From positions 50,061 through 114,060 of the forward strand of contig JAYRKY010000010.1 of NCBI GenBank assembly GCA_041905525.1: a stretch of 64,000 nt of DNA. The letters are read 5' to 3'. Position numbers and translations under genes: made by a program. The notes below the pieces were generated by a model. The model was not told the origin of the DNA, did no database searches, and saw only the letters and a list, made by a program, of their open reading frames with translations. Numbering within the stretch: the stretch's first letter is position 1; each line of letters begins with the position of its first letter. This stretch comes from SHVO01 sp041905525. GTDB lineage: Bacteria; Pseudomonadota; Alphaproteobacteria; Rhodospirillales; Rhodospirillaceae. Shown piece after piece: positions 32,434-40,566 of this stretch.

Positions 32434-34515
32434 ATGACCAGCAGAGCCGCAAATACACCGCCGCGTCGTGCCAGGGCCCTTTCGCCCTGGGACCGGCGGG
32501 TTTTTCCCTCGGTTGATCTCCCGGTCGCGGCGGATCAATCGTTTTACCAACGCATTATCGACGGGAGCCGCGAAGGGCTGCTCGTTGTCGATGCCGCCGG
32601 TCTTATCGTGTTCTGCAACCGCGCCGCCGCGGCGCTCTTCGGGACGACAGCCGACGATCTTAGCGGCCGTGAGTTTGGCTTTCCCTACGCGCATGCGGCG
32701 GAACCGGCCGCCATTGAGATTTTCACCGGTGGGCAGCCGAAGTTCATGGAGATGGCGGCGGCGCCGGTCTCTTGGCGCGGCGGCGAAGCCACCATCATCC
32801 ATCTCCGTGACGTCTCGCGGCAGCGGGAAACCGAAGCGCAGCTCGGCATGCAGGCCAAGGCGCTTGAAGCGACCGCGAACGGGATCATCATCACGACCAA
32901 GGACGGCATCGTGTCATGGGCCAATCCGGCCTTCATGAAGATGACGGGTTTTGAATCTCCCGATGTGATCGGAAAGTCCGCGACCATGCTGAAGGCGGAT
33001 GTCGGCGACGACCCGCTTGCGGATGCCATAGCCCATCTCGCCGCGATGAACGAAACGTGGAAGGGCCGTGTCGTCAATCGCCGCAAGGATGGCTCGTTGT
33101 ACACGGCTGAACAAACCACCACGCCGATCCGGGACGCGACCGGGCGCCTCTCTCACTTCGTCACCGTTCTCGAAGATATCTCCGAACGCTTGCGCGCGGA
33201 AGACGAACTCGTCCGCCTTAGCGAATACGACGTTCTTACCGGGCTGCCCAATCGCAGCGTGTTTCTCGACCGCCTCAAGCTCGCCATCGATCGCGCTGCC
33301 CGCGCCGAAGCGTCCGTGGCGGTCATGGTGATGGATCTCGACAACTTCCGATCGATTAACAATACCCTGGGCCATGACGTTGGCGATGCGCTCCTGTGCG
33401 CGGTTACGCAACGGGTGCAGAAGATTACGCGCACCACTGATACCCTGGCGCGCCTCGGTGGCGACGATTTCGGGATCTTGCTTGAAGATGTGACCGACAT
33501 GGCCGCCGCCAGCCGGACGGTTCGCAGCATCGTCAACGCGTTCCATCAGCCCGTCGAAGTGGAGGGGCAGGCGATCGAAGTGACGGTCTCCGTGGGAATT
33601 GCCGCATATCCCAAGGATGACACCGATCCGCTCGCCCTTCTGCGGGAAGCGGAACTCGCGATGTACCAGGCGAAGTCCGAGGGCCGTGACGCCTTCCGCT
33701 ACTTCGACCGCGAGATGGACGCAGATATTCGCCGCCGGGTCCGCATCGAAACCGATCTCCGCCACGCGGTGGAACAGAACCAGCTCTGGCTCGCCTATCA
33801 GCCCCAGCTCGATCTGGCTTCGGGCAAGATCGTCGGCGCGGAAGCTCTCATTCGCTGGAACCATCCGGAGCGCGGCCTCGTGTCTCCGGGCGAGTTCATC
33901 CCCATCGCCGAGACCTCAGGCCTCATACTACCCATCGGAGATTGGATCATCGAGGAGATCTGCCGCCAGCGCCAGATTTGGCAAGCGCTCGGACTCCCCG
34001 ATTTGCGTCTTGGATTCAATGTGTCCGGCGTGCAATTCCGCCAGCGCAATCTATTCGAACAAGTGACCTCCGCTCTCGAGCGCTCCGGCCTCTCGGCCAG
34101 CAGCCTCGACATTGAGATCACCGAGAGCGTCGCCATGGAGGGCACCGGCCGGGTGCAGGAGAATGTCGATCGACTGACCGCGGCCGGTGTCTCCATGTCG
34201 ATGGATGACTTCGGAACCGGCTACTCCTCGTTGTCCAATCTGCAAGCCTTTCCGGTATGCCGCCTGAAGATCGACGGCTCCTTCGTGCGCGGCATTGGCC
34301 GAACCAAGGACGACGAGAAGATCGTCGAAGCGGTTGTGCGCCTCGGCCAAAGCCTGGGCCTGACCGTGGTCGCCGAAGGCGTCGAAACCATCGAGCAACT
34401 CCGGTTTCTCAAGGAGCGTGCTTGCGACGAAATCCAAGGCTACTGGCTCTCGAAGCCGCTACCGCCGACGGACTTCCGCCGTTTCGTCGAGTCTTTCACG
34501 TGTCCGGACATCTAG
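32434..34515 (+). CDS. PAS-PAS-GGDEF-EAL signalling protein
   Basis: A 693-residue cyclic di-GMP protein with no membrane segment. Two PAS domains lie at about 38-130 and 145-255. The GGDEF domain (265-425) has YDVLTGLPNRSVFLDRL but reads RLGGDDFGILL at the active site, with the RxxD inhibitory site (RTTD) five residues before it. The EAL domain (440-690) has intact GAEALIRWNHP, FNVSG, EITES, MDDFGTGYSSL, LKIDGSFV and QGYWLSKPLP. It is therefore probably a phosphodiesterase with a degenerate cyclase domain that may bind GTP. It ends at a strong terminator. Confidence 0.93.
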   Translation: MTSRAANTPPRRARALSPWDRRVFPSVDLPVAADQSFYQRIIDGSREGLLVVDAAGLIVFCNRAAAALFGTTADDLSGREFGFPYAHAAEPAAIEIFTGGQPKFMEMAAAPVSWRGGEATIIHLRDVSRQRETEAQLGMQAKALEATANGIIITTKDGIVSWANPAFMKMTGFESPDVIGKSATMLKADVGDDPLADAIAHLAAMNETWKGRVVNRRKDGSLYTAEQTTTPIRDATGRLSHFVTVLEDISERLRAEDELVRLSEYDVLTGLPNRSVFLDRLKLAIDRAARAEASVAVMVMDLDNFRSINNTLGHDVGDALLCAVTQRVQKITRTTDTLARLGGDDFGILLEDVTDMAAASRTVRSIVNAFHQPVEVEGQAIEVTVSVGIAAYPKDDTDPLALLREAELAMYQAKSEGRDAFRYFDREMDADIRRRVRIETDLRHAVEQNQLWLAYQPQLDLASGKIVGAEALIRWNHPERGLVSPGEFIPIAETSGLILPIGDWIIEEICRQRQIWQALGLPDLRLGFNVSGVQFRQRNLFEQVTSALERSGLSASSLDIEITESVAMEGTGRVQENVDRLTAAGVSMSMDDFGTGYSSLSNLQAFPVCRLKIDGSFVRGIGRTKDDEKIVEAVVRLGQSLGLTVVAEGVETIEQLRFLKERACDEIQGYWLSKPLPPTDFRRFVESFTCPDI

Positions 34516-34549
34516 GATAGCACCCCTCTCCTTCTGTCCGGATCCGCGT

Positions 34550-34578
34550 GGCCCCGGGGTGACCCGCACCCCGGGGCC
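34550..34578 (+). terminator. Strong intrinsic terminator after the GGDEF-EAL gene
   Basis: A 12-bp perfect stem GGCCCCGGGGTG / CACCCCGGGGCC with a five-base loop, followed by ATTCTTTT. Confidence 0.88.
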
Positions 34579-34685
34579 ATTCTTTTGCGTTACAGGCCCG
34601 AATCGATGGTCTGTGCGCGGCTAGGCATGGGGCCCCCGCCCCGATATAAGGAGCCCCAGGGGACCATTCGGACCGAGGGGTGAGT

Positions 34686-35606
34686 ATGCGCGTCAGCGCG
34701 ACGTCCAGCATGACGGGATTTGCGCGAGCCGAAGGCCAGGCAGCCGCCGGCGCTCCGTTCAACTGGACTTGGGAAGCGCGCAGCGTGAACGGCAAAAGCC
34801 TGGACGTGCGCCTTCGCTTGCCCCACGGATTTGACTCCATCGAAATTCCGGCCCGCCAAGCGGTCACCGCCGCCTTTTCGCGCGGGTCCATCAGCCTCAA
34901 CCTCACCATTGTCTCCGAAACGCCAAGCGGTGACATCGGGATCGACGAAAACACGCTCGACGCGCTGATCGCCCTCGCCGTGCGTAAGGCCGCGCAGTTC
35001 GACGAGATCGGACGCTCCGTCACGCCGGCGCGCCTCGACGGGCTCATGTCCCTTGCAAAGGGGCGCGCGGCACCGGACGCTGTGCTGGATGCGGAAACGC
35101 TGGCGGCGCGCGATGCCGCTCTTCTCAAGGGCCTGAACGCGGCGCTTACCGCCCTGGCCAAAGCGCGCCGCGAAGAAGGCGCGCGTCTTATGCCCGTGCT
35201 CGTCGGCCATCTTGATACAATCACCGCGCTTTGTCGCCAGGCGGAGGCGCACGCCGCCACCCAGCCCGCCGCGTTGCGCGACGCCCTGATCGCTCAGTTG
35301 CGTGACATGGCCAGCGAGATACCGGCCCTTTCATCAGAACGCCTCGCGCAGGAAGCGGCGCTTCTGGCCGTGAAGGCCGATGTGCGCGAGGAACTGGATC
35401 GCCTGAAAGCCCATGTCACCCAAGCGCATGAGTTACTTGCGAAGGGCGAACCGTGCGGCCGGCGGCTCGATTTCCTTTCGCAGGAATTCAACCGGGAAGC
35501 CAACACGCTCTGCTCCAAATCCGCCGACGTATCTTTCACCAAGATCGGCCTTGATCTCAAAACAACCATCGACCAATTCCGCGAACAGATTCAGAATATC
35601 GAATGA
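34686..35606 (+). CDS. yicC: YicC family endoribonuclease
   Basis: A 306-residue member of the YicC family, shown in other bacteria to be an endoribonuclease acting on structured RNAs and sRNAs. It begins SSMTGFARAEGQ. Family features are WEARSVNGKSLDVRLRLPHGFD near residue 30, RGSISLNLTI and the C-terminal KGEPCGRRLDFLSQEFNREANTLCSKSADVSFTKIGLDLKTTIDQFREQIQNIE. The ATG at 34686 has GAGGGG five bases away; GTG at 34680 is an alternative. It overlaps gmk by four bases, the usual yicC-gmk order in alphaproteobacteria. Confidence 0.94.
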   Translation: MRVSATSSMTGFARAEGQAAAGAPFNWTWEARSVNGKSLDVRLRLPHGFDSIEIPARQAVTAAFSRGSISLNLTIVSETPSGDIGIDENTLDALIALAVRKAAQFDEIGRSVTPARLDGLMSLAKGRAAPDAVLDAETLAARDAALLKGLNAALTALAKARREEGARLMPVLVGHLDTITALCRQAEAHAATQPAALRDALIAQLRDMASEIPALSSERLAQEAALLAVKADVREELDRLKAHVTQAHELLAKGEPCGRRLDFLSQEFNREANTLCSKSADVSFTKIGLDLKTTIDQFREQIQNIE

Positions 35607-36262
35607 CGCCCGATTCACCCGATGGGTACCACCCGATTGCGCGCCGCGGATTGATGCTGGTGCTGTCCTCGCCGTCGGGCGCGGGCAAGACCACAATCTC
35701 GCGTGCGCTGCTCAAGTCGGATGGCAACATCACCATGTCGATTTCCGTGACTACCCGTCCGCCGCGGCCGGGGGAGGAGCATGGGAAGGACTATTTCTTT
35801 ATCTCCGAAGACGAATATCACCGGATGGTGAAAGCCGGCGAATTGCTGGAGCACGCCCGTGTCTTCGACAATTTCTACGGCACCCCACGCGCCTATGTCG
35901 AAGACCAGCTCGCGCGTGGACGCGACGTTCTGTTCGATATCGACTGGCAGGGTACCCAGCAGCTGAAGGCCAGCGCCGGAGAGGACCTCGTCAGCGTTTT
36001 CGTTCTTCCGCCCTCGATCGCCGAGCTTGAACAACGTCTGCGCGGTCGCGCGCAGGACTCCGAGGAGGTCGTTCGCAAGCGTATGAGCCGCGCCGCGAAC
36101 GAGATGAGCCATTGGCCAGAATATGACTATGTCGTCGTCAACCGGCAGGTCGATCAGAGCATCGGTCAGGTCAACGCGATTCTGGTGGCCGAGCGCCTGC
36201 GCCAACGCCGCCGCGCGCCGGGACTTGTCGCCTTCGTCAACTCGATGCGGGGCGACACATGA
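35603..36262 (+). CDS. gmk: Guanylate kinase
   Basis: Phosphorylates GMP to GDP using ATP. The 219-residue protein has the P-loop SSPSGAGKTTISRAL near residue 22, the GMP-binding SVTTRPPRPGEEHGKDYFFI near 50, FDIDWQGTQQL and VFVLPPSIAELEQRLRGR. It is translationally coupled to yicC (four-base overlap) and to adenine deaminase (four-base overlap), placing two purine enzymes side by side. Confidence 0.97.
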   Translation: MTPDSPDGYHPIARRGLMLVLSSPSGAGKTTISRALLKSDGNITMSISVTTRPPRPGEEHGKDYFFISEDEYHRMVKAGELLEHARVFDNFYGTPRAYVEDQLARGRDVLFDIDWQGTQQLKASAGEDLVSVFVLPPSIAELEQRLRGRAQDSEEVVRKRMSRAANEMSHWPEYDYVVVNRQVDQSIGQVNAILVAERLRQRRRAPGLVAFVNSMRGDT

Positions 36263-37281
36263 CGGACCTCGGCGGTCTCATTGCTTTCACCGCGGGACTG
36301 CCGAAAGCCGAGCTCCATGTGCACATTGAAGGCACGTTAGAGCCGGAATTGATGTTCGCGCTGGCCGCGCGCAATCGGATCGACATCCCCTTCAAGACGG
36401 TTGACGAAGTTCGCGCGGCCTACCAGTTCACGCGTCTTCAGGACTTTCTCGATATCTACTACGAAGGCACGAAGGTACTGCAGACCGAGGCGGATTTCCG
36501 CGATCTGGCTGGCGCCTATTTCGCCCGAGCGGCGGCGGACAACGTCCGTCATGCCGAAATCTTCTTTGATCCGCAGACCCATACCGCCCGCGGGATTGCG
36601 CTCGACGTGGTGATGAAGGGGCTGCTCCAGGCCCAGGATGACGCGCGGCGTACTCACGGCATCACCTCAAAACTCATTCTCTGTTTCCTTCGGCATCTCG
36701 ACGAGGACGACGCCTTTAAAACTCTTCGCGAGGCGCAGCCTTGGCTACATAAATTGACCGCGGTGGGGCTTGATTCCTCCGAACTCGGCCACCCGCCGGC
36801 GAAGTTTGCGCGTGTGTTCGCCGCCGCGTCGGATCTTGGTCTCAAGAGGGTCGCGCATGCGGGCGAGGAGGGGCCGCCCGAGTATGTCGCGGATTCACTC
36901 GATCTTCTTGGCATCGACCGTCTCGATCATGGCAACAGGTCGCTTGAAGACCCCGGTCTCGTTGCGCGTCTTGCCCGCTGTGCCATGACCCTCACGGTCT
37001 GCCCGCTCTCAAACCTCAAGCTTTGCGTGGTAAAGTCTCTGGACGCGCACCCCTTGCCGCGAATGCTGGCGTTGGGATTGAGGGCAACGATCAATTCCGA
37101 CGATCCCGCCTACTTCGGCGGCTACATCAACGACAACTATGCGGCGATGGCGCGGGCAGGCGGATTGGATCGCGCGGACTTTGCCGCGCTCGCGCGCAAC
37201 AGCTTCCTTGGGTCGTTTTTGAGCGATGGCGAGGTGGCGACCCACCTCGCGCAGCTCGACGATTACATCAGCCGCGCTTAA
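36259..37281 (+). CDS. Adenine deaminase (adenosine-deaminase superfamily)
   Basis: A 340-residue zinc hydrolase of the adenosine/adenine deaminase superfamily. Metal and catalytic motifs are LHVHIEGTLEPELMFALAARN near 18, VAHAGEEGPPEY near 200, DHGNRSLED and TINSDDPAYFGG near 278. The HAGEEGPPEY block, SSELGHPP and CPLSNLKLCVV match the bacterial adenine deaminase group (as in Pseudomonas PA0148) better than classical adenosine deaminases, so adenine to hypoxanthine is the expected reaction. Together with AMP nucleosidase (753-2186) it would route AMP to hypoxanthine. It overlaps gmk and converges on rsmA with a four-base overlap. Confidence 0.85.
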   Translation: MTDLGGLIAFTAGLPKAELHVHIEGTLEPELMFALAARNRIDIPFKTVDEVRAAYQFTRLQDFLDIYYEGTKVLQTEADFRDLAGAYFARAAADNVRHAEIFFDPQTHTARGIALDVVMKGLLQAQDDARRTHGITSKLILCFLRHLDEDDAFKTLREAQPWLHKLTAVGLDSSELGHPPAKFARVFAAASDLGLKRVAHAGEEGPPEYVADSLDLLGIDRLDHGNRSLEDPGLVARLARCAMTLTVCPLSNLKLCVVKSLDAHPLPRMLALGLRATINSDDPAYFGGYINDNYAAMARAGGLDRADFAALARNSFLGSFLSDGEVATHLAQLDDYISRA

Positions 37282-38105
37282 GAACCATCGAGTCCGCGCG
37301 CCAGTGCGCAGAACTGCTCAACGCTCAGCGTTTCGGCGCGGGCCGTAGGGTCGACACCGGCGCCGCGGCACAGGGCTTCTGCATCCACGCCCAGGCTACG
37401 CAGACTCTGACGCAGCATCTTTCGGCGTTGTCCAAAAGCTGCCGCCGTTACCCGTTCGAGGGTTTCCCGCCGCGCGGGCGCCAGCGGAGTAGGTCGCGGT
37501 ATCAGTCTCACGACGGTGGAATTCACGGCCGGCGGCGGCGTGAAGGCCTTCGGATTGACGTGGAACAGCTGCTCGACGTCGCAAAGCCACTGAGTCAGCA
37601 CACTGAGCCTGCCATAGGCCTTGGTGTCCGGGGGCGCCGTCAGGCGCTGCGCGACCTCGGACTGGAACATGAGCACAAGACAATCGAAAGCGGTGATGGA
37701 CTTAAGCCAGCCCAATAGGAGTTCAGTGCCGACGTTGTAGGGCAGGTTCGCGACGATCCGGCGGGGTGCGGACCCGAGCGCCGCCGCGTCGACGGTAAGT
37801 GCGTCCGCCTCGATGGTTTCCAAAGTGTCCGGATACGCGGCACGCATCTCCTCAAGGATCTCGCGGCAACGCTTGTCTTTCTCGATCGCGATGACGTGAG
37901 CGCCCCCCTCAAGCAGCGCCCGCGTGAGCCCTCCGGGCCCCGGACCCACTTCGATGCAAGTGCCCGTGCGGATGTCTCCTGCGGCGCGGGCAATGCGCGC
38001 CGTCAGGTTGAGGTCGAGCAGGAAGTGCTGACCCAAAGCCTTGGTCGCCATCAGGCCATGTTTCGCGATCACGTCGCGCAGCGGCGGAAGAACCGGGGCG
38101 TTCAT
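37278..38105 (-). CDS. rsmA: 16S rRNA dimethyladenosine transferase
   Basis: Dimethylates the two adjacent adenines in helix 45 of 16S rRNA (KsgA). The 275-residue protein has the family pattern ALGQHFLLDLNLTARIARAAG near residue 23, the SAM-binding EVGPGPGGLTRALL near 50, and the catalytic NLPYNVGTELLLGWL near 125. The C-terminal helical part has FGQRRKMLRQSL. The ATG at 38105 overlaps the pdxA stop by four bases. It is the last gene of the lptF-lptD-surA-pdxA-rsmA group. Confidence 0.96.
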   Translation of the reverse strand: MNAPVLPPLRDVIAKHGLMATKALGQHFLLDLNLTARIARAAGDIRTGTCIEVGPGPGGLTRALLEGGAHVIAIEKDKRCREILEEMRAAYPDTLETIEADALTVDAAALGSAPRRIVANLPYNVGTELLLGWLKSITAFDCLVLMFQSEVAQRLTAPPDTKAYGRLSVLTQWLCDVEQLFHVNPKAFTPPPAVNSTVVRLIPRPTPLAPARRETLERVTAAAFGQRRKMLRQSLRSLGVDAEALCRGAGVDPTARAETLSVEQFCALARGLDGS

Positions 38106-39115
38106 CGCGGGAGTGTCCGGCGAGCGGCCACGGCGCCCGCGGTCTTGAGAGCCGCGATCAGGCTGGACGGGTCGGCGATGCCGTCGGCGGCGATGTCGCA
38201 CGCCGTGCCGTGATCGGGAGACGTGCGTACGAACGGTAGGCCTAACGTCATGTTAACGCCGTTTGCGAAGTCCAGGGTCTTGAGAGGGATCAGCGCCTGG
38301 TCGTGATACATGCAAATGGCGGCGTCATAGCCGCGGCGCGCGGCCGCGTGGAACAGTGTATCGGCGGGGGCGGGGCCGCTCACCTCAATCCCAGCCTCGC
38401 GCAACGCGGCGACTGCCGGGCTGATGATCGCGGACTCCTCTCCGCCCATCTTGCCTTTCTCGCCCGCATGGGGATTCAGCGCGGCGACGGCGAGACGGGG
38501 CCGCGCGATACCAAAGTCGCGTTGAAGCGCCGCGGCGGTGACGCGGCCGCAATGGATGATGGCCTCGCGGGTCAAGCTTGCGGCCACGTCCTTGATGGCC
38601 ACGTGCACGGTGACTGGTACGACCTTCAACTCTTCGACCAGCAGCATCATCACTGCATCGGCGCCGCCCGCCAGATAGCCGAGATACTCGGTGTGGCCGG
38701 GGAACGAAAAGCCGGTGTTCTGCAGGGTCGCCTTCTGGATCGGGTTGGTCACCATCCCGGAGGCCGCTCCGGATTTCACAAGCGCAACCGCCTGATCGAT
38801 CGCGCTCACTACCGACGCGGCCGTCGTCGTGCTCGGCTCGCCCAGAACCACGGCGGGCAACGGGATGTTGACGGGCAGCACGGGTAGGGCGCGTTCAAAA
38901 ACGCGAGGCGCCTCTTGCGCAGTCTCGATGGAAACAACAGGGCAGGGGATGCCGAAACGCTGCGCTAGCGCGGTTAGACGCGCGGCGTCGTCGATCACAA
39001 AAAAGGAGGGAAGCTCCGCACGCCTTAACCACGCCTTGAGCGCGATTTCCCCGCCGATGCCGGCCGGCTCACCCATGGTGAGCGCCAGCGGAGCAACGGC
39101 GGCGGGGGTCGTCAT
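38102..39115 (-). CDS. pdxA: 4-hydroxythreonine-4-phosphate dehydrogenase
   Basis: NAD-dependent step in pyridoxal 5'-phosphate synthesis. The 337-residue protein starts with the substrate loop LALTMGEPAGIGGEIALKAW. Metal-binding histidines appear in TVHVAIKDV near 165, CMYHDQALIPLKTLDF near 270 and VRTSPDHGTACDIA near 295, with the expected spacing. It lies between surA (three-base gap) and rsmA (overlap), the conserved order also seen in E. coli. Confidence 0.96.
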   Translation of the reverse strand: MTTPAAVAPLALTMGEPAGIGGEIALKAWLRRAELPSFFVIDDAARLTALAQRFGIPCPVVSIETAQEAPRVFERALPVLPVNIPLPAVVLGEPSTTTAASVVSAIDQAVALVKSGAASGMVTNPIQKATLQNTGFSFPGHTEYLGYLAGGADAVMMLLVEELKVVPVTVHVAIKDVAASLTREAIIHCGRVTAAALQRDFGIARPRLAVAALNPHAGEKGKMGGEESAIISPAVAALREAGIEVSGPAPADTLFHAAARRGYDAAICMYHDQALIPLKTLDFANGVNMTLGLPFVRTSPDHGTACDIAADGIADPSSLIAALKTAGAVAARRTLPR

Positions 39116-39118
39116 TCG

Positions 39119-40435
39119 TTAGAGGCGCACGTCGATCAGCGCCTGGCGGCGCAGATCGCGCAGCTTCTGGCGGGCGATATTATTCAGCTTCTGGTTCTCC
39201 AGCATGCTGCGCACCTGGTTCTCGTTCGGAACGCCTGTATCGGCCTGGCGCTGACACACCATCGCGTAGAGGCGCGCGCCGCTGACGCTGATGACGTCGC
39301 TCACCTTGTTGACGGGCAAGTTGACCACGGCGTTGCGCACTTTTTCCGGCAATGCGCCGACGTAAACCGGCGGAATCGGCCCCGAACCCGGCGTCGCGAT
39401 TTCCTCCGCCAGCTTGTTCATGTCGTCGCAGTTTTTCGGCTCGCGCTGGATCTTGTCCGCGAAGGCTTCAAGCTTTTCCGACGGCAGAGCGCGCCCGCCC
39501 TCCGTCGGCAGATAGATTTGGCTCAAGGTCACGGCCGCCGCCTGCGGATCCGGCGTGCCCGACGCGCGTTTGGCCCGTAGCGCAACGATGCGGAAGGCGT
39601 CGGCGACACGCACAGGGTCGGACACCTGATTCTCCGACATGGTCGGAATCACTTTCGCGAGATCGCCTTCCAGGTCGTTCTGGATCACCCAGCCGAGGTC
39701 GCCGCCCACCGCTGCCGTCGCGCTTTGCGAAAACTGCTGCGCCGCCGCCTGGAACGGGGCCCCTCCGCGGATCTGCTGCACCAGGCGCTGGCCGAGCTCG
39801 CGCGCGGCCTGTTCGGGAAGGGTCAGGGAAATCGGGATGACGATTTCCGACAACAGATATTCGGGTTTTCCCTGGTTGGCCTTCGCCCGGTCGATGACGC
39901 TTTTCACTTCGGCCGCAGTCACCACGACTTCGCGCGATAGATGCTCCTGCGCAACCTTCACCCAAACGCTGTCGGACTCGATTTGCGCGTACAGCGTATC
40001 CATGTCGATGCCGCGCTCGTCCATCATCGCGCGCAGCGTGCCCGGCTGCATACCGTTGCGGTCCTCGATCGTGTTCACCGCCGCGCGCACCTCTTCGGTG
40101 GTCACCGTCACCTTTTGCCGGCGGGCCTCCTGCATCTTAAGACGCTCGTCGATGAGGGAGTCGATCACCTGAGGGATCAGCCGACGCTGCGTCTCGGGCG
40201 TATTGTCGATCCGGGCCGTGGCCATAAACAGCGCCATGCGGTTCTGCACCTCGCGCAAGGTCACGATCTCGTCGTTCACCACGGCGGCGATGCTGATCGC
40301 CGGCGGCGCCGGGGCCGCGGGACCGCGCTGTTGTTGGCCGGCCAACGGCGCGCGCTGCTGTTGGGCGCCCGCGGGTGCGGCGCCGGCAGCCAAGCCAATC
40401 GAGGCGCACAGAAGAGCGGCAATCCGGGTGTTCAT
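39119..40435 (-). CDS. surA: Periplasmic peptidyl-prolyl isomerase/chaperone SurA
   Basis: Chaperone escorting outer-membrane proteins through the periplasm. The 438-residue protein has a signal peptide (to AGAQQQ, near 25), a Gln/Pro-rich linker, an N-terminal SurA chaperone domain (about 48-170: VNDEIVTLREVQNRMALFM, DSLIDERLKMQEARRQKV) and a parvulin-type isomerase domain (YLLSEIVIPI, GGAPFQAAAQQFSQS, GGDLGWV). A second degenerate parvulin-like domain may follow. LptD, encoded immediately upstream, is a classic SurA client. Confidence 0.92.
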   Translation of the reverse strand: MNTRIAALLCASIGLAAGAAPAGAQQQRAPLAGQQQRGPAAPAPPAISIAAVVNDEIVTLREVQNRMALFMATARIDNTPETQRRLIPQVIDSLIDERLKMQEARRQKVTVTTEEVRAAVNTIEDRNGMQPGTLRAMMDERGIDMDTLYAQIESDSVWVKVAQEHLSREVVVTAAEVKSVIDRAKANQGKPEYLLSEIVIPISLTLPEQAARELGQRLVQQIRGGAPFQAAAQQFSQSATAAVGGDLGWVIQNDLEGDLAKVIPTMSENQVSDPVRVADAFRIVALRAKRASGTPDPQAAAVTLSQIYLPTEGGRALPSEKLEAFADKIQREPKNCDDMNKLAEEIATPGSGPIPPVYVGALPEKVRNAVVNLPVNKVSDVISVSGARLYAMVCQRQADTGVPNENQVRSMLENQKLNNIARQKLRDLRRQALIDVRL

Positions 40436-40566
40436 CTATCGCTACCAACCATCAAAACGGGAAGGGGCGTAACATACGCAAGAACTATGGCGAAAACCAG
40501 CCGCGAGACGCGGCCTGACGAGACCGTAACCTGCGGTAAATGCAGTACTATTTCGGAGGGTCCGCC

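Noticed and set aside
36259..37281. Classical adenosine deaminase
   Set aside because: The HAGEEGPPEY, SSELGHPP and NSDDPAYFGG blocks fit the adenine deaminase group better, so only the broader family is certain.
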